Source: Agrococcus beijingensis
GTDB taxonomy: Bacteria; Actinomycetota; Actinomycetes; Actinomycetales; Microbacteriaceae
DNA length: 64,000 nucleotides
Direction of reading: 5' to 3'
Assembly (NCBI RefSeq): GCF_030758955.1
Contig: NZ_CP132360.1
Coordinates: 692,614 to 756,613, forward strand
Made by a program: the position numbers and the translations under genes. Below are positions 47,421 through 55,859 of the stretch, piece after piece. The notes beneath the pieces were generated by a model. It was not told where the DNA came from. It did no database searches and was given only the letters and a program-made list of their open reading frames with translations. Each line of letters begins with the position of its first letter. The first letter of the stretch is position 1.

Positions 47421-50264
47421 TCAGGCATGCTCGGCTCGCAGTCGGGCCGAGTCACGAGCGCTGCGGAGCAGCACCACCACGGCGGCGAGCATCGCCAGCA
47501 GCAGCAGCGAGCCGCCGCCGTAGCCGAAGAGGTCGGAGCCGATGCCACCGGTGAGCGGAAGCGCGAACGGCGTCGGAGCAGCGTTGACGAAGCGGTAGGT
47601 GTGGTGCTCGCCGATCGGCACCTGGATCGCTGCGGCGGGGTCATCGACCTCGACCCAGACACCCTCGACGAGCTGCTCGAGCCGCAGTCCGACGTACGCG
47701 AGGTCGACGTCGTCGCTCGTCTCGCTCAGCAGGTAGTCGTGGCCGGGCCGCACGTCGAACGTGTTGATCGCGCTGGCATCCGTGGCGCCCTCGCGCGTCA
47801 CTGCGGTCAAGCCGGCCAGCGACGCGGGAGCGGCAGTCAGATCGAACATGCTCGGCGTCAGGATGCTCACACCCTCGATGACCTTGAGCAGCGTCAACTG
47901 GGCGGTCGCGTTGGTGACCGTGCACCCCACGTGCCTGCCGAGCGGCACTGCCACCGACGCATCCGCCGTGTCGGTCCAGCCGGATCCCTCGACCGCTGCG
48001 CCGTTCGCGTCGAGCACCGCGCAGACCCACTGGCCGCTCTGCACATAGACCGCGGGGCCGCCGTTCTCGGACAGCGCGTAGATCGCGTCGGCGATCACCG
48101 ATGCGCCCGTGATGGCCGCGTCGCCGGTGGCACCGGTGAGCGTGCTGCTCGGGGCCTGCGCGGTGAGCGTGAAGTCTCTCGGATCAGCCGCACCGCCCTC
48201 GACGACCTTCCGCAGCGTGAGCTCGGTGTCGCAGTCGACCGTGTTGGTCACGGTGAAGGCCTGCTGACCCTGCGTCAGGAGGAAGCCGTCCGTGACCGGG
48301 AGCGGCACGGTCCGCCCCGACGGGTCGGTGATCGTGGATGCCGTCACGGAGCAGCCGACCATCAGGGGATCGATCATTGTCGTCTCGCGGATCACCACGG
48401 TGCCGCCGACGACGAAGCCTGCCCGCGGCACCGACCAGCCCTGGTCGGTGGCTGCTGCGGCACCCGGCCCTGTGAGGGTCAGCGAGGCGTCGAGGCCGTC
48501 GGGCTGCTGGCCGTGGGCGTAGGCGACGCCGTCGACCATCCACTGCTTGTGGACGACGACCGAGGCGTTCTGGATGTTCGTGAACGTCACGTCGACGGCC
48601 TGCCCTGCGACGGTGGTTACGACGGTGCTCCGCGCGGCGAGATCGACCGTGCCGCCGCTGATGCTCCGCAGCGTCCAGTCGGCATCGTCGCCGTTCCCGG
48701 CGTTGACGTCGGCCAGCAGCTCGGCGACGGTCACCGCGGTGTTCGGCTTGTAGAGCATCGCGGTCGAGGTCGTGCCCGGTGCGGACGTGCCGACGAGGCT
48801 GAGGTCAGACAGACCGTCGGCAGTGAGGTCGAAGCCGAAGGCCTGATCCTGCTGGCCGATCGCGATCTTCGTGACCGTGAGCATCGACGTCGTGTTGGTG
48901 ATCACGCAGCTGGTCGTCTGGCGCGCGACCACGGGGAACGTGGATGCGGCGCTCGTCAGCACGAAGGGCGCCTGGCCCGGCACGGTGCAGACGGTCGACA
49001 GGTGCGCCCAGGGCACGGTGCTCGGGATCGCGGCCTCCACCAGCGTGAAGTCGGCGCCCGCCGGCACGGTCACGACGGTGTCGGTCTCGCCGATCTTCAA
49101 GGTGCCGTTGATGACGGATGTCGACGGCGCGACCACGGGGCCGGTGCCGGTGCGGTCGAGGGTGTACGCGAAGTCGTAGGAGCTGGCCGCGGCGACATCC
49201 GCCGCCTTCGTGATGCTGATCGAGCCGCAGTTCGACGGCGGATCGACGGAGACGGGGGCGACCCAGGCCTGGACCTGCCGGTTGCCGGTCCACGAGCGGA
49301 TGTACCCGGTCGAGCCGAGCGTGGATGGGCACCCCTGCTGGCCGACGAGCGTCGGGTCGAGCGTCAGGCTCAGCTGCATCGTGAAGCCGCCGTCGAGCGA
49401 CGTCAGCACGTTCGGGACGGTGACGCACGTGCCCGGGTAGTTCGCCAACGACGTGTAGAGGCAGCGTTGAGTGGTGTAGTTCTGACCGTTGTCGTTGTTG
49501 ATGATGATGACCATGCCGCCCTGCGAACGATCAGGCTGCGGCACGAGCACGGTGCCCTTGGCCGCGCCCCATCGCTCGGGCGCCACGGTGTACTCGATCG
49601 ACCAGCCCTTGGCGCCGGTCGCGCTCGGCCTCGTCCACGTCGCACCGAGCACGAAGCTCGTGCCGGTCTGCGTGTAGGAGGATGTGAACGAGAAGATCTC
49701 GGTCGCTTCGGCGGGGCTGCCGGAGGAGTACCAGTCGAGCGGGTCGTCGCTGTCGAAATCAGGTTGGTAGGCACCGGTCACCCCGGCTCCCACGGGCGCG
49801 ACCTGCGGTGCGATGAGCGAGTCTGCGAGCGGTGCGACGGATGCCTGCTCGAGCGCAGACTCGATCGGCGCCGCCGGCACGGGCGCCGCGAGCGCGAGAT
49901 CGGGCTCAGCTGCAGCCGGCTCGACCTCAGGAATGCCCTCGACGGGCGGCACGATCTCAGCCTCGGTCGGTGGGACGGGGTCGGTCCCCGGCACTGCGGG
50001 GACTGCGGGATCTGCAGGGACTGCGGGATCAGCGGGAGCCGTGGGATCAGTGGGAGCCGTGGGATCCGTGCGATCCGTGAGATCCGTGGGATCCGGAAGA
50101 GGATCGGTGAGGACCGGCTCGGGCTGGATGGCAGCCGCGTCGGCGTCTTCCGCGGCCAGGGCCGTCGTCGCCGGAGCGAGGAGCATCGCGGTCGCCAGCG
50201 CGAGGACGAGGAGCATCGCAAGCAGATTCGCGACCGCCCGTGGGGCGTTGATCCGCAACGACAT
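47421..50264 (-). CDS. large LPXTG surface protein, probable tip adhesin of locus 2
   Basis: A 947-residue wall protein. A signal peptide (about 1-38) is followed by a Pro/Asp/Thr-rich stalk (about 40-140) made of DPT, TDPTAP and DPAVPA units. A globular region (about 155-330) follows with Trp/Tyr-rich strands (FDSDDPLDWYSSG, GGMVIIINNDNGQNY), unlike tip 1. Four or more CnaB/DUF5979-like domains follow (TVTKIAIGQQ, LTLRKVVEG, LTLLKVIEG). LPLTG is at 902-906 with a C-terminal helix. Pairs of Cys suggest disulfides. AAGGAC precedes the chosen ATG; the frame is open 23 codons further upstream. Confidence 0.82.
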   Translation of the reverse strand: MSLRINAPRAVANLLAMLLVLALATAMLLAPATTALAAEDADAAAIQPEPVLTDPLPDPTDLTDRTDPTAPTDPTAPADPAVPADPAVPAVPGTDPVPPTEAEIVPPVEGIPEVEPAAAEPDLALAAPVPAAPIESALEQASVAPLADSLIAPQVAPVGAGVTGAYQPDFDSDDPLDWYSSGSPAEATEIFSFTSSYTQTGTSFVLGATWTRPSATGAKGWSIEYTVAPERWGAAKGTVLVPQPDRSQGGMVIIINNDNGQNYTTQRCLYTSLANYPGTCVTVPNVLTSLDGGFTMQLSLTLDPTLVGQQGCPSTLGSTGYIRSWTGNRQVQAWVAPVSVDPPSNCGSISITKAADVAAASSYDFAYTLDRTGTGPVVAPSTSVINGTLKIGETDTVVTVPAGADFTLVEAAIPSTVPWAHLSTVCTVPGQAPFVLTSAASTFPVVARQTTSCVITNTTSMLTVTKIAIGQQDQAFGFDLTADGLSDLSLVGTSAPGTTSTAMLYKPNTAVTVAELLADVNAGNGDDADWTLRSISGGTVDLAARSTVVTTVAGQAVDVTFTNIQNASVVVHKQWMVDGVAYAHGQQPDGLDASLTLTGPGAAAATDQGWSVPRAGFVVGGTVVIRETTMIDPLMVGCSVTASTITDPSGRTVPLPVTDGFLLTQGQQAFTVTNTVDCDTELTLRKVVEGGAADPRDFTLTAQAPSSTLTGATGDAAITGASVIADAIYALSENGGPAVYVQSGQWVCAVLDANGAAVEGSGWTDTADASVAVPLGRHVGCTVTNATAQLTLLKVIEGVSILTPSMFDLTAAPASLAGLTAVTREGATDASAINTFDVRPGHDYLLSETSDDVDLAYVGLRLEQLVEGVWVEVDDPAAAIQVPIGEHHTYRFVNAAPTPFALPLTGGIGSDLFGYGGGSLLLLAMLAAVVVLLRSARDSARLRAEHA
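49986..50097. repeat. short tandem repeats encoding the stalk of tip 2
   Basis: Degenerate 9- and 15-18-base repeats built on GTGGGATC and GGGACTGCGG words encode the Pro/Thr/Asp stalk. Repeat slippage could vary stalk length. Confidence 0.6.
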
Positions 50265-50579
50265 GACTACCGTCCTTGGTCCGCAGCGTCGGTCGCAGAC
50301 CGGATCTCCCCGGCCCCGACCGTTCTTGAACAACGTTCGCTAACGGTGTTATCGAATCATCGACGGCTCAGGAGCGAGGATCCCTCAGACCCAGGTTGCG
50401 CTGAGCAAGAGGTGAGGAACCGCCAGTTCTGCCCAGGAACGGACCACGCCGGGGCGAAAGCCGAAGCGCGCAGGCGCGGCGCCGACGTGCGAATCTCGAC
50501 GCGGCAGGTGATGCGCTGAGGGCACTATCGCGTCGCGCGACCACTGACGCCGTTGAGGAGGCTTCGGCGAGGAGGTCTG
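50265..50579. other. 315-base gap upstream of pilus locus 2
   Basis: It holds the promoter region of tip 2 at its left end and the 3' flank of a membrane protein gene at its right. A minus-strand reading frame continues through it, but its translation is Arg/Ser-rich and resembles nothing. No RNA gene is visible. Confidence 0.5.
50329..50350. promoter_or_regulatory. palindrome in the promoter region of pilus locus 2
   Basis: AACAACGTT and AACGGTGTT are inverted with 8 of 9 matches around CGCT, in an AT-richer patch 65-86 bases before the tip 2 start. The form suits a dimeric repressor site. The regulator is unknown. Confidence 0.4.
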
Positions 50580-51179
50580 TCAGGCCTCCGAGAGCTGGCG
50601 GAGCACGAAGGCGCCGAAGGAGCCGGCCGCCACGGCGGCCGCGACCGCCACCGGCGCGACGAGCTGATCGAGCGGCCGATGCGGCACCTCGCGGGCATCG
50701 ATGCCGTCGAGCCTGATCCAGCCGAACAGCGCCGCCCTGCCCCGCCGCACGGCGATGCCGGCGAGCCAGAGCGCGACCAGCGCGGCGGCCGCGGCGACGA
50801 TCAGCCAGCCCCAGGCGATCGTGGCGCCGGCCGCCGCCTGGAACGGCGCGAACGCCAGGGCGCCGAGCCCGACGGGCAGCACCCACCAGGTGGTCGGCGG
50901 GCCGAAGCCGCGCGCGACGACGATGCCGAGCAGCGTGCCGACGGCCATCAGCACGACGCCCATGAGCAGCCCGCCCCAGCCGGAGATCGCGCACACCGTG
51001 GGCGAGTTCGCGCCGCACGCGCCGTCGGCGGATGAGATCAGCAGCCCGCCCGACTTCGCGGCCGCCGCCGCCCCGTAGCCGAGCGCGCCCCACGAGGTCA
51101 GCAGGCCGATCCAGCCGGTGGCGGGCTCGCCTGCGACGATGCGCGGAGGCGGCTTGAAGAGGTGGTCGGCGAGGCTCAC
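50580..51179 (-). CDS. membrane protein with four helices
   Basis: A 199-residue hypothetical membrane protein. Hydrophobic helices lie at about 23-45, 68-90, 95-120 and 122-143, with a last one at 172-190. A cysteine pair in the first loop (GACGANSPTVC) may form a disulfide outside the cell. I recognise no family. The GTG follows TAGCGT by six bases, hence a leaderless transcript. Confidence 0.7.
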   Translation of the reverse strand: MSLADHLFKPPPRIVAGEPATGWIGLLTSWGALGYGAAAAAKSGGLLISSADGACGANSPTVCAISGWGGLLMGVVLMAVGTLLGIVVARGFGPPTTWWVLPVGLGALAFAPFQAAAGATIAWGWLIVAAAAALVALWLAGIAVRRGRAALFGWIRLDGIDAREVPHRPLDQLVAPVAVAAAVAAGSFGAFVLRQLSEA

Positions 51180-51185
51180 GGATCC

Positions 51186-51191
51186 ACGCTA
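51186..51191 (-). promoter_or_regulatory. -10 box of the four-helix membrane protein gene
   Basis: TAGCGT on the minus strand, then GGATCC, then GTG. Confidence 0.55.
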
Positions 51192-51219
51192 CGCCGGTCG
51201 CGCAGCGCCGGGCGGCGCC

Positions 51220-52353
51220 TCAGACGGAGAGCGCCGGCTCCCGTTCGCCGCTGCGGGCGAGCAATCGGTCGAGCTCGGTCACGGCGGCCCGGCCCGCGCG
51301 ATTCGCGCCGACCGTCGACTGGCTGGGCCCGAAGCCGATCAGGTGCACGCGCGGCTCGAGCGCGACCCGCGTGCCGGTGACCTGCACCACGCCGCGCTCG
51401 TTGCGCAGCGCGAGCGGCTCGAGGTGCGCGAGCGAGGGCGTGAAGCCGGTCGCCCACAGGATCGCGTCGACGCTCGTGAACGACCCGTCGGCCTCGCGCA
51501 CACCGTGCGGCTCGATCGCCGTGAACATCGGCCGCCGCTCGAGCGCGCCGCGGTCGCGGGCCCGCAGCGCGTAGTCGGTCCAGAGCAGGCCGGTGTACGA
51601 GACGACGCTGCCGGTGGGGATGCCCGCTTCGGCATCGCGGGTCACCCGCTCGATCACGTCGCGGCCAGTGGTCTCGGGCACGAACTCGCCGTCGAGGAAG
51701 ACCGGCTCGCGGCGGGTGTACCAGCGGGTGTCGGCGACGGCCGAGAGCTCCTCGAGCTGCTGCACGGCCGAGATGCCGCCACCGACCACCGCCACGCGCT
51801 GGCCGGCGAAGTCCTCGGCCGCCACGTAGTCGCGGGTGTGCAGCTGACGGCCCTGGAACGCATCCGCCCCCGGGTGCTCGGGCAGCCGGGGGCTGTTCCA
51901 GGTGCCGGTCGCGTTGATGATCGCGCGGGCGCGCCAGCGGCCCGCGCTCGAGTCGACGAGCAGGTCGCCGTCGGGGTCGTCGTCGGCGCGCGCCACGGTC
52001 GAGACGTGCACGGGCCGCAGGATCGGCAGCTGCATCGCGCGCTCGAACGCGGCGAAGTAGCGGGGCACGGCGAGGCGGCTGGGCTCCTGCGGGTCGATCG
52101 GCGGCTGCGCGAAGGCGGGCAGGTCGAAGATGCCGTTGACGGTCGCCATGCGCAGCGACTCCCAGCGGTGCTGCCAGGCGCCGCCGGGCGCGGCGTCGGC
52201 GTCGAGCAGCACGAAGGTGCGTTCGCCCGTCGGATCGTCGAGCGCGCTCGTGAACCCGCGCTTCTGCAGGTGGAAGCCCGCCGAGAGCCCTGCCTGGCCG
52301 GCGCCGATCACGACGATCGTCGCGAGCCGTTCGGTCGCGCGCATCTCGGTCAT
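51220..52353 (-). CDS. FAD-dependent monooxygenase/oxidoreductase
   Basis: A 377-residue flavoprotein of the flavin monooxygenase/YpdA-TrkA-like group. The FAD-binding motif VVIGAGQAGLSAGFHL is at residues 14-29, the NADPH motif VAVVGGGISAVQQL near 168, and the ATG-like motif AIINATGTWNSP near 140 and ILWATGFTP near 300. Substrates may be small hydrophobic or sulfur compounds; none can be named. The ATG is set by a GGAG upstream and by the FAD motif position; the frame extends upstream into the AEC gene as a shadow. Confidence 0.83.
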   Translation of the reverse strand: MTEMRATERLATIVVIGAGQAGLSAGFHLQKRGFTSALDDPTGERTFVLLDADAAPGGAWQHRWESLRMATVNGIFDLPAFAQPPIDPQEPSRLAVPRYFAAFERAMQLPILRPVHVSTVARADDDPDGDLLVDSSAGRWRARAIINATGTWNSPRLPEHPGADAFQGRQLHTRDYVAAEDFAGQRVAVVGGGISAVQQLEELSAVADTRWYTRREPVFLDGEFVPETTGRDVIERVTRDAEAGIPTGSVVSYTGLLWTDYALRARDRGALERRPMFTAIEPHGVREADGSFTSVDAILWATGFTPSLAHLEPLALRNERGVVQVTGTRVALEPRVHLIGFGPSQSTVGANRAGRAAVTELDRLLARSGEREPALSV

Positions 52354-52510
52354 CCAGCCGCTCCAGTCATTCGAATTGCAACGACAGGTGCAACGGGCGG
52401 ATGCGTCCGCGGATTCCCGCGCGCCGGTGCGGCGGGCGATCGTGGCGCGTGCCGCCGCCCGGCAGGCTGCAGCAGCCGGGCGACCCAGGCAGCCGCGCAG
52501 GCGCGGAGCC

Positions 52511-52567
52511 GACGGCGGCCACGCGGGCCTCAGCGGCCCGACGGCGGCTACGCGGGCTTCAGCAGCC
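52511..52567. repeat. tandem duplication of the AEC gene's 3' end
   Basis: Two 28-base copies with a 29-base period differ at a few sites. One includes the last codons and stop of the transporter gene and the other lies just downstream of it. Confidence 0.65.
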
Positions 52568-53474
52568 AGGCGATCACGAGCATCACCGGCAGCGAGGCGA
52601 CGGTCGTGAGCAGCACGATGTCGCGGGTGATGAGCGTCGCCCTGTCGTAGCGCAGCGCGTACTGGTACATGTTCTGCGCGCTCGGCAGCGCCGCCATCAC
52701 GGTGCAGGCATAGGTCAGCTGCTCGTCGAGGCCGAACGCGAACCGGGCCAGCACGTAGGCGATCAACGGCATCGCGATCGACTTCAGCAGCACCGCGAGC
52801 GCGACCTCCTTGCGGCCGGTGCCCGGCTGCAGCGGCTTCTCGCCCGCGAGCGAGACGCCGAAGGCGAGCAGCATCAGCGGCACGGCGGCACCGCCGAGGA
52901 TCTCGAGCGGCGCGAGCACGGGCGCGGGCAGCTCGATGCCGAGCGCCGACACGACCGCGCCGAGCGCCGCCGCGATGAGCATCGGGTTGCGCAGCGGCTG
53001 CGTGAGGATGCCGGTCAGCGACGCCCGGCCGGCGGTGAGCACGTCGAGGGTCGCCAGCAGCAGCGGCGCCAGCACCAGCAGCTGCAGCAGCAGCATCGGG
53101 CCGACGAAGCCGGCATCGCCGATCACGTAGATCGCCACCGGCAGGCCGATGTTGTTGATGTTGGCGTAGCCCGAGGCGGTCGCGCCGAGGGCGATGCGGG
53201 CGGGGTCCTTCGTCAGCCAGAGCCGCGCGACGACGACGTAGACGAGCGCCACCGCGATGAAGCCGAGCAGCGCCACCGCCAGCACGCTCGAGAAGAGCAG
53301 ACCGACGTCGGCCTCGCTGAGCACGACGAACAGCAGCGCCGGGCTGGCGGCGAAGAAGCTGGTGCGGTTGAGCACGAGCCGACCCGACTGGTCGACGACG
53401 TCGAGCTTCGCGAGCAGCCACCCGACGAAGATGACGAAGCCGATGATCGCGAAGCCGATGAGCACACCGCCCAC
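52548..53474 (-). CDS. AEC (auxin efflux carrier) family transporter
   Basis: A 308-residue transporter with ten predicted helices. The family pattern NRTSFFAASPALLFVVLSEAD, the ASGYANINNIGLPVAIYVIGDAG stretch (about 100-122) and the C-terminal ALPSAQNMYQYALRYD are typical. Members move malate, malonate or other organic acids; the substrate here is unknown. The GTG is preceded by GGGAGG. It precedes the flavoprotein gene in the same direction, across about 190 bases. Confidence 0.87.
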   Translation of the reverse strand: MGGVLIGFAIIGFVIFVGWLLAKLDVVDQSGRLVLNRTSFFAASPALLFVVLSEADVGLLFSSVLAVALLGFIAVALVYVVVARLWLTKDPARIALGATASGYANINNIGLPVAIYVIGDAGFVGPMLLLQLLVLAPLLLATLDVLTAGRASLTGILTQPLRNPMLIAAALGAVVSALGIELPAPVLAPLEILGGAAVPLMLLAFGVSLAGEKPLQPGTGRKEVALAVLLKSIAMPLIAYVLARFAFGLDEQLTYACTVMAALPSAQNMYQYALRYDRATLITRDIVLLTTVASLPVMLVIAWLLKPA

Positions 53475-53596
53475 GTGACCTCCCGCATCCGCCGATCAGA
53501 TAGCCAGTGTGACACGCACCGCGCGCCCGGCTTCCCCGACCTGCGGGATTCGGCGGCGAAGGCCCGCGAGGGAGGGAAGCTCGATGGACGCCCGGG

Positions 53597-54148
53597 CTAC
53601 TGCGGCGCGAGCCCCAGGTCGTCGAGGGTGATCGCCGCGCGGTACTCGACGCCGGCGGCCTCGATCGCCGCCTGCGCGCCCGTGGCGCGGTCGACGATCA
53701 CCGCGACCGCCACCACCTCGGCGCCGACCTTGCGCAGCGCCTCGATGGCCTGCAGCGGGCTGCCGCCGGTGGTCGAGGTGTCCTCGAGCACGACGACGCG
53801 CTTGCCGGCGAGCTCGGGTCCCTCGATCTGGCGGCCGCGCCCGTGGTCCTTGGGCTCCTTGCGCACCACGAACGCATCCACCGTCAGGTCGCGCGCGAGC
53901 CCGCGGTGCAGCACGGCGTTCGCGAGCGGGTCGGCGCCCATCGTCAGCCCGCCGACCGCCGAGACGTCGGGGATGTCGGCGATCAGGTCGAGCAGCACGT
54001 CGCCGATGAGCGGGGCGGCGCGGTGATCGAGCGACAGCTTGCGCAGGTCGATGTAGTAGCTGGCGCGCTTGCCGCTCGTGAGCACGAAGTCGCCGTGGAA
54101 GACGGCCTCGTCACGGATGAGCTGGATGAGCTGGTCGCGCGCGTTCAC
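53597..54148 (-). CDS. pyrE: orotate phosphoribosyltransferase
   Basis: A 183-residue enzyme that makes OMP from orotate and PRPP in pyrimidine synthesis. The N-terminal FVLTSGKRASYYIDLRKL (about 21-38), the GLTMGADPLANAV region, RKEPKDHGRGRQIEG near 100 and the PRPP motif VVVLEDTSTTGGSP (about 118-131) are intact. The GTG start follows TACGCT by six bases. It stands alone, without other pyr genes nearby. Confidence 0.93.
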   Translation of the reverse strand: MNARDQLIQLIRDEAVFHGDFVLTSGKRASYYIDLRKLSLDHRAAPLIGDVLLDLIADIPDVSAVGGLTMGADPLANAVLHRGLARDLTVDAFVVRKEPKDHGRGRQIEGPELAGKRVVVLEDTSTTGGSPLQAIEALRKVGAEVVAVAVIVDRATGAQAAIEAAGVEYRAAITLDDLGLAPQ

Positions 54149-54154
54149 TCCCCC

Positions 54155-54160
54155 AGCGTA
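54155..54160 (-). promoter_or_regulatory. -10 box of pyrE, leaderless geometry
   Basis: TACGCT on the minus strand, then GGGGGA, then GTG. GGGGGA touches the start codon, too close for a ribosome site. Confidence 0.6.
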
Positions 54161-54211
54161 CGGGCTGACGGAAGGGGGTGTCGGGGTGCTGCTGGTGCCG
54201 CCGCCGTCGCG

Positions 54212-54270
54212 CAGATGCAGGGCCAGTGGTCGTTCTCGCGCCGCCGAAGCGGCCACTGGCCCTATACCTG
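54212..54270. repeat. 59-bp intergenic palindromic repeat, copy 2
   Basis: Arms CAGATGCAGGGCCAGTGG and CCACTGGCCCTATACCTG pair at 15 of 18 positions. It has the same length as the element at 6634-6692 and shares CAGATG-AGGGCCA-GG-TCG with it. It lies between the isomerase-family gene and pyrE. Confidence 0.7.
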
Positions 54271-54364
54271 TCGCCTGCGAAGGGGTCACGGGCCGTGCGC
54301 AGGCGCGGCGTCACCACGGGGCGGATGCGCGGGGTCACGACCCAGGCGCCGCGACCGGGAGCGC

Positions 54365-54976
54365 TCAGTCGCCGCTGGCGGCCAGCGCGGCGCGCTGCCG
54401 CGCGCTGCCCACGCGGGGCTCGCGGCCCGTCCAGGCGGCGAAGCGCTCGGAGCGGGTGGCGTCGGCGGGCGGCTCGACCGCCGGCAGGAAGACGCCGGGG
54501 CGACGGATCGACTCCTCGGCGGCGCCGCCGCGGAACTCCTCCATCCAGTCGAGCAGGCCGGCGGGGAACTCGAGGTTGTCGGCGAGCCCGATGCGCACCG
54601 CGGCCCAGCGGATGTCCCACGCGTGCATCGCCATGTCGAGCGTTGCCATCGGCAGCTCGAGGAAGGCCTCCTCCTCGGCGTCGTGCGCGGCCGAGCGGAG
54701 GCGTGCCGCCAGCACCTCCCAGCGCTCGACGGCCTCGAAGTCGCCGCTCGGCGCCATCACCGACTGGTGGTCGTCGGCCGACGCGCCGGTGCCGAGGGCC
54801 TCGCCCAGCAGGGCGCTGCCGCCGTGCTCCCCCTGCACACCGGTCACGTGGCGCACGACGTCGGCGATCGACCAGTCGGCGCACGCCGATGGCAGGCCCA
54901 AGCGGTCGGCGCCGGCTCGCGCCTCGGCCGAGAAGAGGTCGAGTGCCTGGAGGTAGCGGTCGCGCGCGGTGCCCAT
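54365..54976 (-). CDS. maleylpyruvate isomerase family mycothiol-dependent enzyme
   Basis: A 203-residue MDMPI/DinB-fold protein, distant from the one near 14 kb. The N-terminal SACADWSIADVVRHVTGVQGEH (about 30-51) carries the expected metal His, and TLDMAMHAWDIRWAAVRIG near 113 carries another pair. Mycothiol dependence is a family property and not shown here. The ATG follows GAAGAT by six bases. It is divergent from xthA. Confidence 0.75.
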   Translation of the reverse strand: MGTARDRYLQALDLFSAEARAGADRLGLPSACADWSIADVVRHVTGVQGEHGGSALLGEALGTGASADDHQSVMAPSGDFEAVERWEVLAARLRSAAHDAEEEAFLELPMATLDMAMHAWDIRWAAVRIGLADNLEFPAGLLDWMEEFRGGAAEESIRRPGVFLPAVEPPADATRSERFAAWTGREPRVGSARQRAALAASGD

Positions 54977-55032
54977 CGCCCCATCTTCCCACCTTCCCGT
55001 GCGCGGTCGCGGATGCGACGCATCCGCTCGCC

Positions 55033-55038
55033 TAGGCT
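55033..55038 (+). promoter_or_regulatory. -10 box of xthA, leaderless geometry
   Basis: TAGGCT, then CGGAGC, then the ATG. Confidence 0.6.
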
Positions 55039-55044
55039 CGGAGC

Positions 55045-55857
55045 ATGCGGATCGCCACCTGGAACGTGAACTCCGTGCGCGCACGCACGGCCCGGATCGT
55101 CGACTGGCTCGAGCGCAGCGACGTCGACGTGCTCGCGATGCAGGAGATCAAGTGCAAGACCGAGCAGTTCCCGTACGAGGCGTTCGAGGCGGCCGGATAT
55201 GAGGTGCAGGCGCACGGCGCGAACCAGTGGAACGGCGTCGCGATCGCGTCGCGGCTGCCGATGAGCGACGTCGAGCGCGACTTCCCCGGCCAGCCCGGCT
55301 ACGCCAACACCGGCGACCCGATCGTCGAGGCGCGCGCGATGGCCGCGACCGTCGAGGGCGTGCGGCTGTGGAGCCTCTACGTGCCCAACGGGCGCGAGCT
55401 GACGCACGCCCACTACGGCTACAAGCTCGAGTGGCTGCGGGTGCTCACCGGCCTGCTCGACGAGTGGCGCGGGCAGCCGCTGGCGCTCATGGGCGACTTC
55501 AACATCGCACCGCTCGACCACGACGTGTGGGACATCGGCGTCTTCGAGGGCGCCACGCACGTGTCGCAGCCCGAGCGGGATGCGTTCCAAGGGCTCATCG
55601 ACGCCGGTCTCGTCGACGTCGTGCGCGAGCGCGCGCCGGGCTACACCTACTGGGACTACAAGGCGGGGCGCTGGAACAAGGACGAGGGCATGCGCATCGA
55701 CTTCGTGCTCGGCTCCCCCGAGCTCGCCGAGCTCGTCGGCCGCGCCCGCATCGACCGCGACGAGCGCTCGGGCGACGCGCCGAGCGACCACGTGCCCGTG
55801 GTCGTCGACCTCGACCTCGAGACCGAGCTCGACGACGACCGCCCGATGATCTTCTGA
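55045..55857 (+). CDS. xthA: exodeoxyribonuclease III
   Basis: A 270-residue AP endonuclease/3' exonuclease of the EEP superfamily. MRIATWNVNSVRAR opens the protein; the metal-binding Glu lies in MQEIKC (about residue 34), then YVPNGRE, GDFNIAP (about 150-156), and the terminal SDHVPVVVD with the catalytic Asp-His. It acts in base-excision repair with glycosylases such as the Nei-type one in this window. A small membrane protein gene follows within three bases and is probably co-transcribed. Confidence 0.93.
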   Translation: MRIATWNVNSVRARTARIVDWLERSDVDVLAMQEIKCKTEQFPYEAFEAAGYEVQAHGANQWNGVAIASRLPMSDVERDFPGQPGYANTGDPIVEARAMAATVEGVRLWSLYVPNGRELTHAHYGYKLEWLRVLTGLLDEWRGQPLALMGDFNIAPLDHDVWDIGVFEGATHVSQPERDAFQGLIDAGLVDVVRERAPGYTYWDYKAGRWNKDEGMRIDFVLGSPELAELVGRARIDRDERSGDAPSDHVPVVVDLDLETELDDDRPMIF

Positions 55858-55859
55858 CC

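Noticed and set aside
50368..50579. Possible gene remnant upstream of pilus locus 2
   Set aside because: A minus-strand frame runs through the gap, but its translation matches nothing I know and has no plausible start; treated as non-coding.
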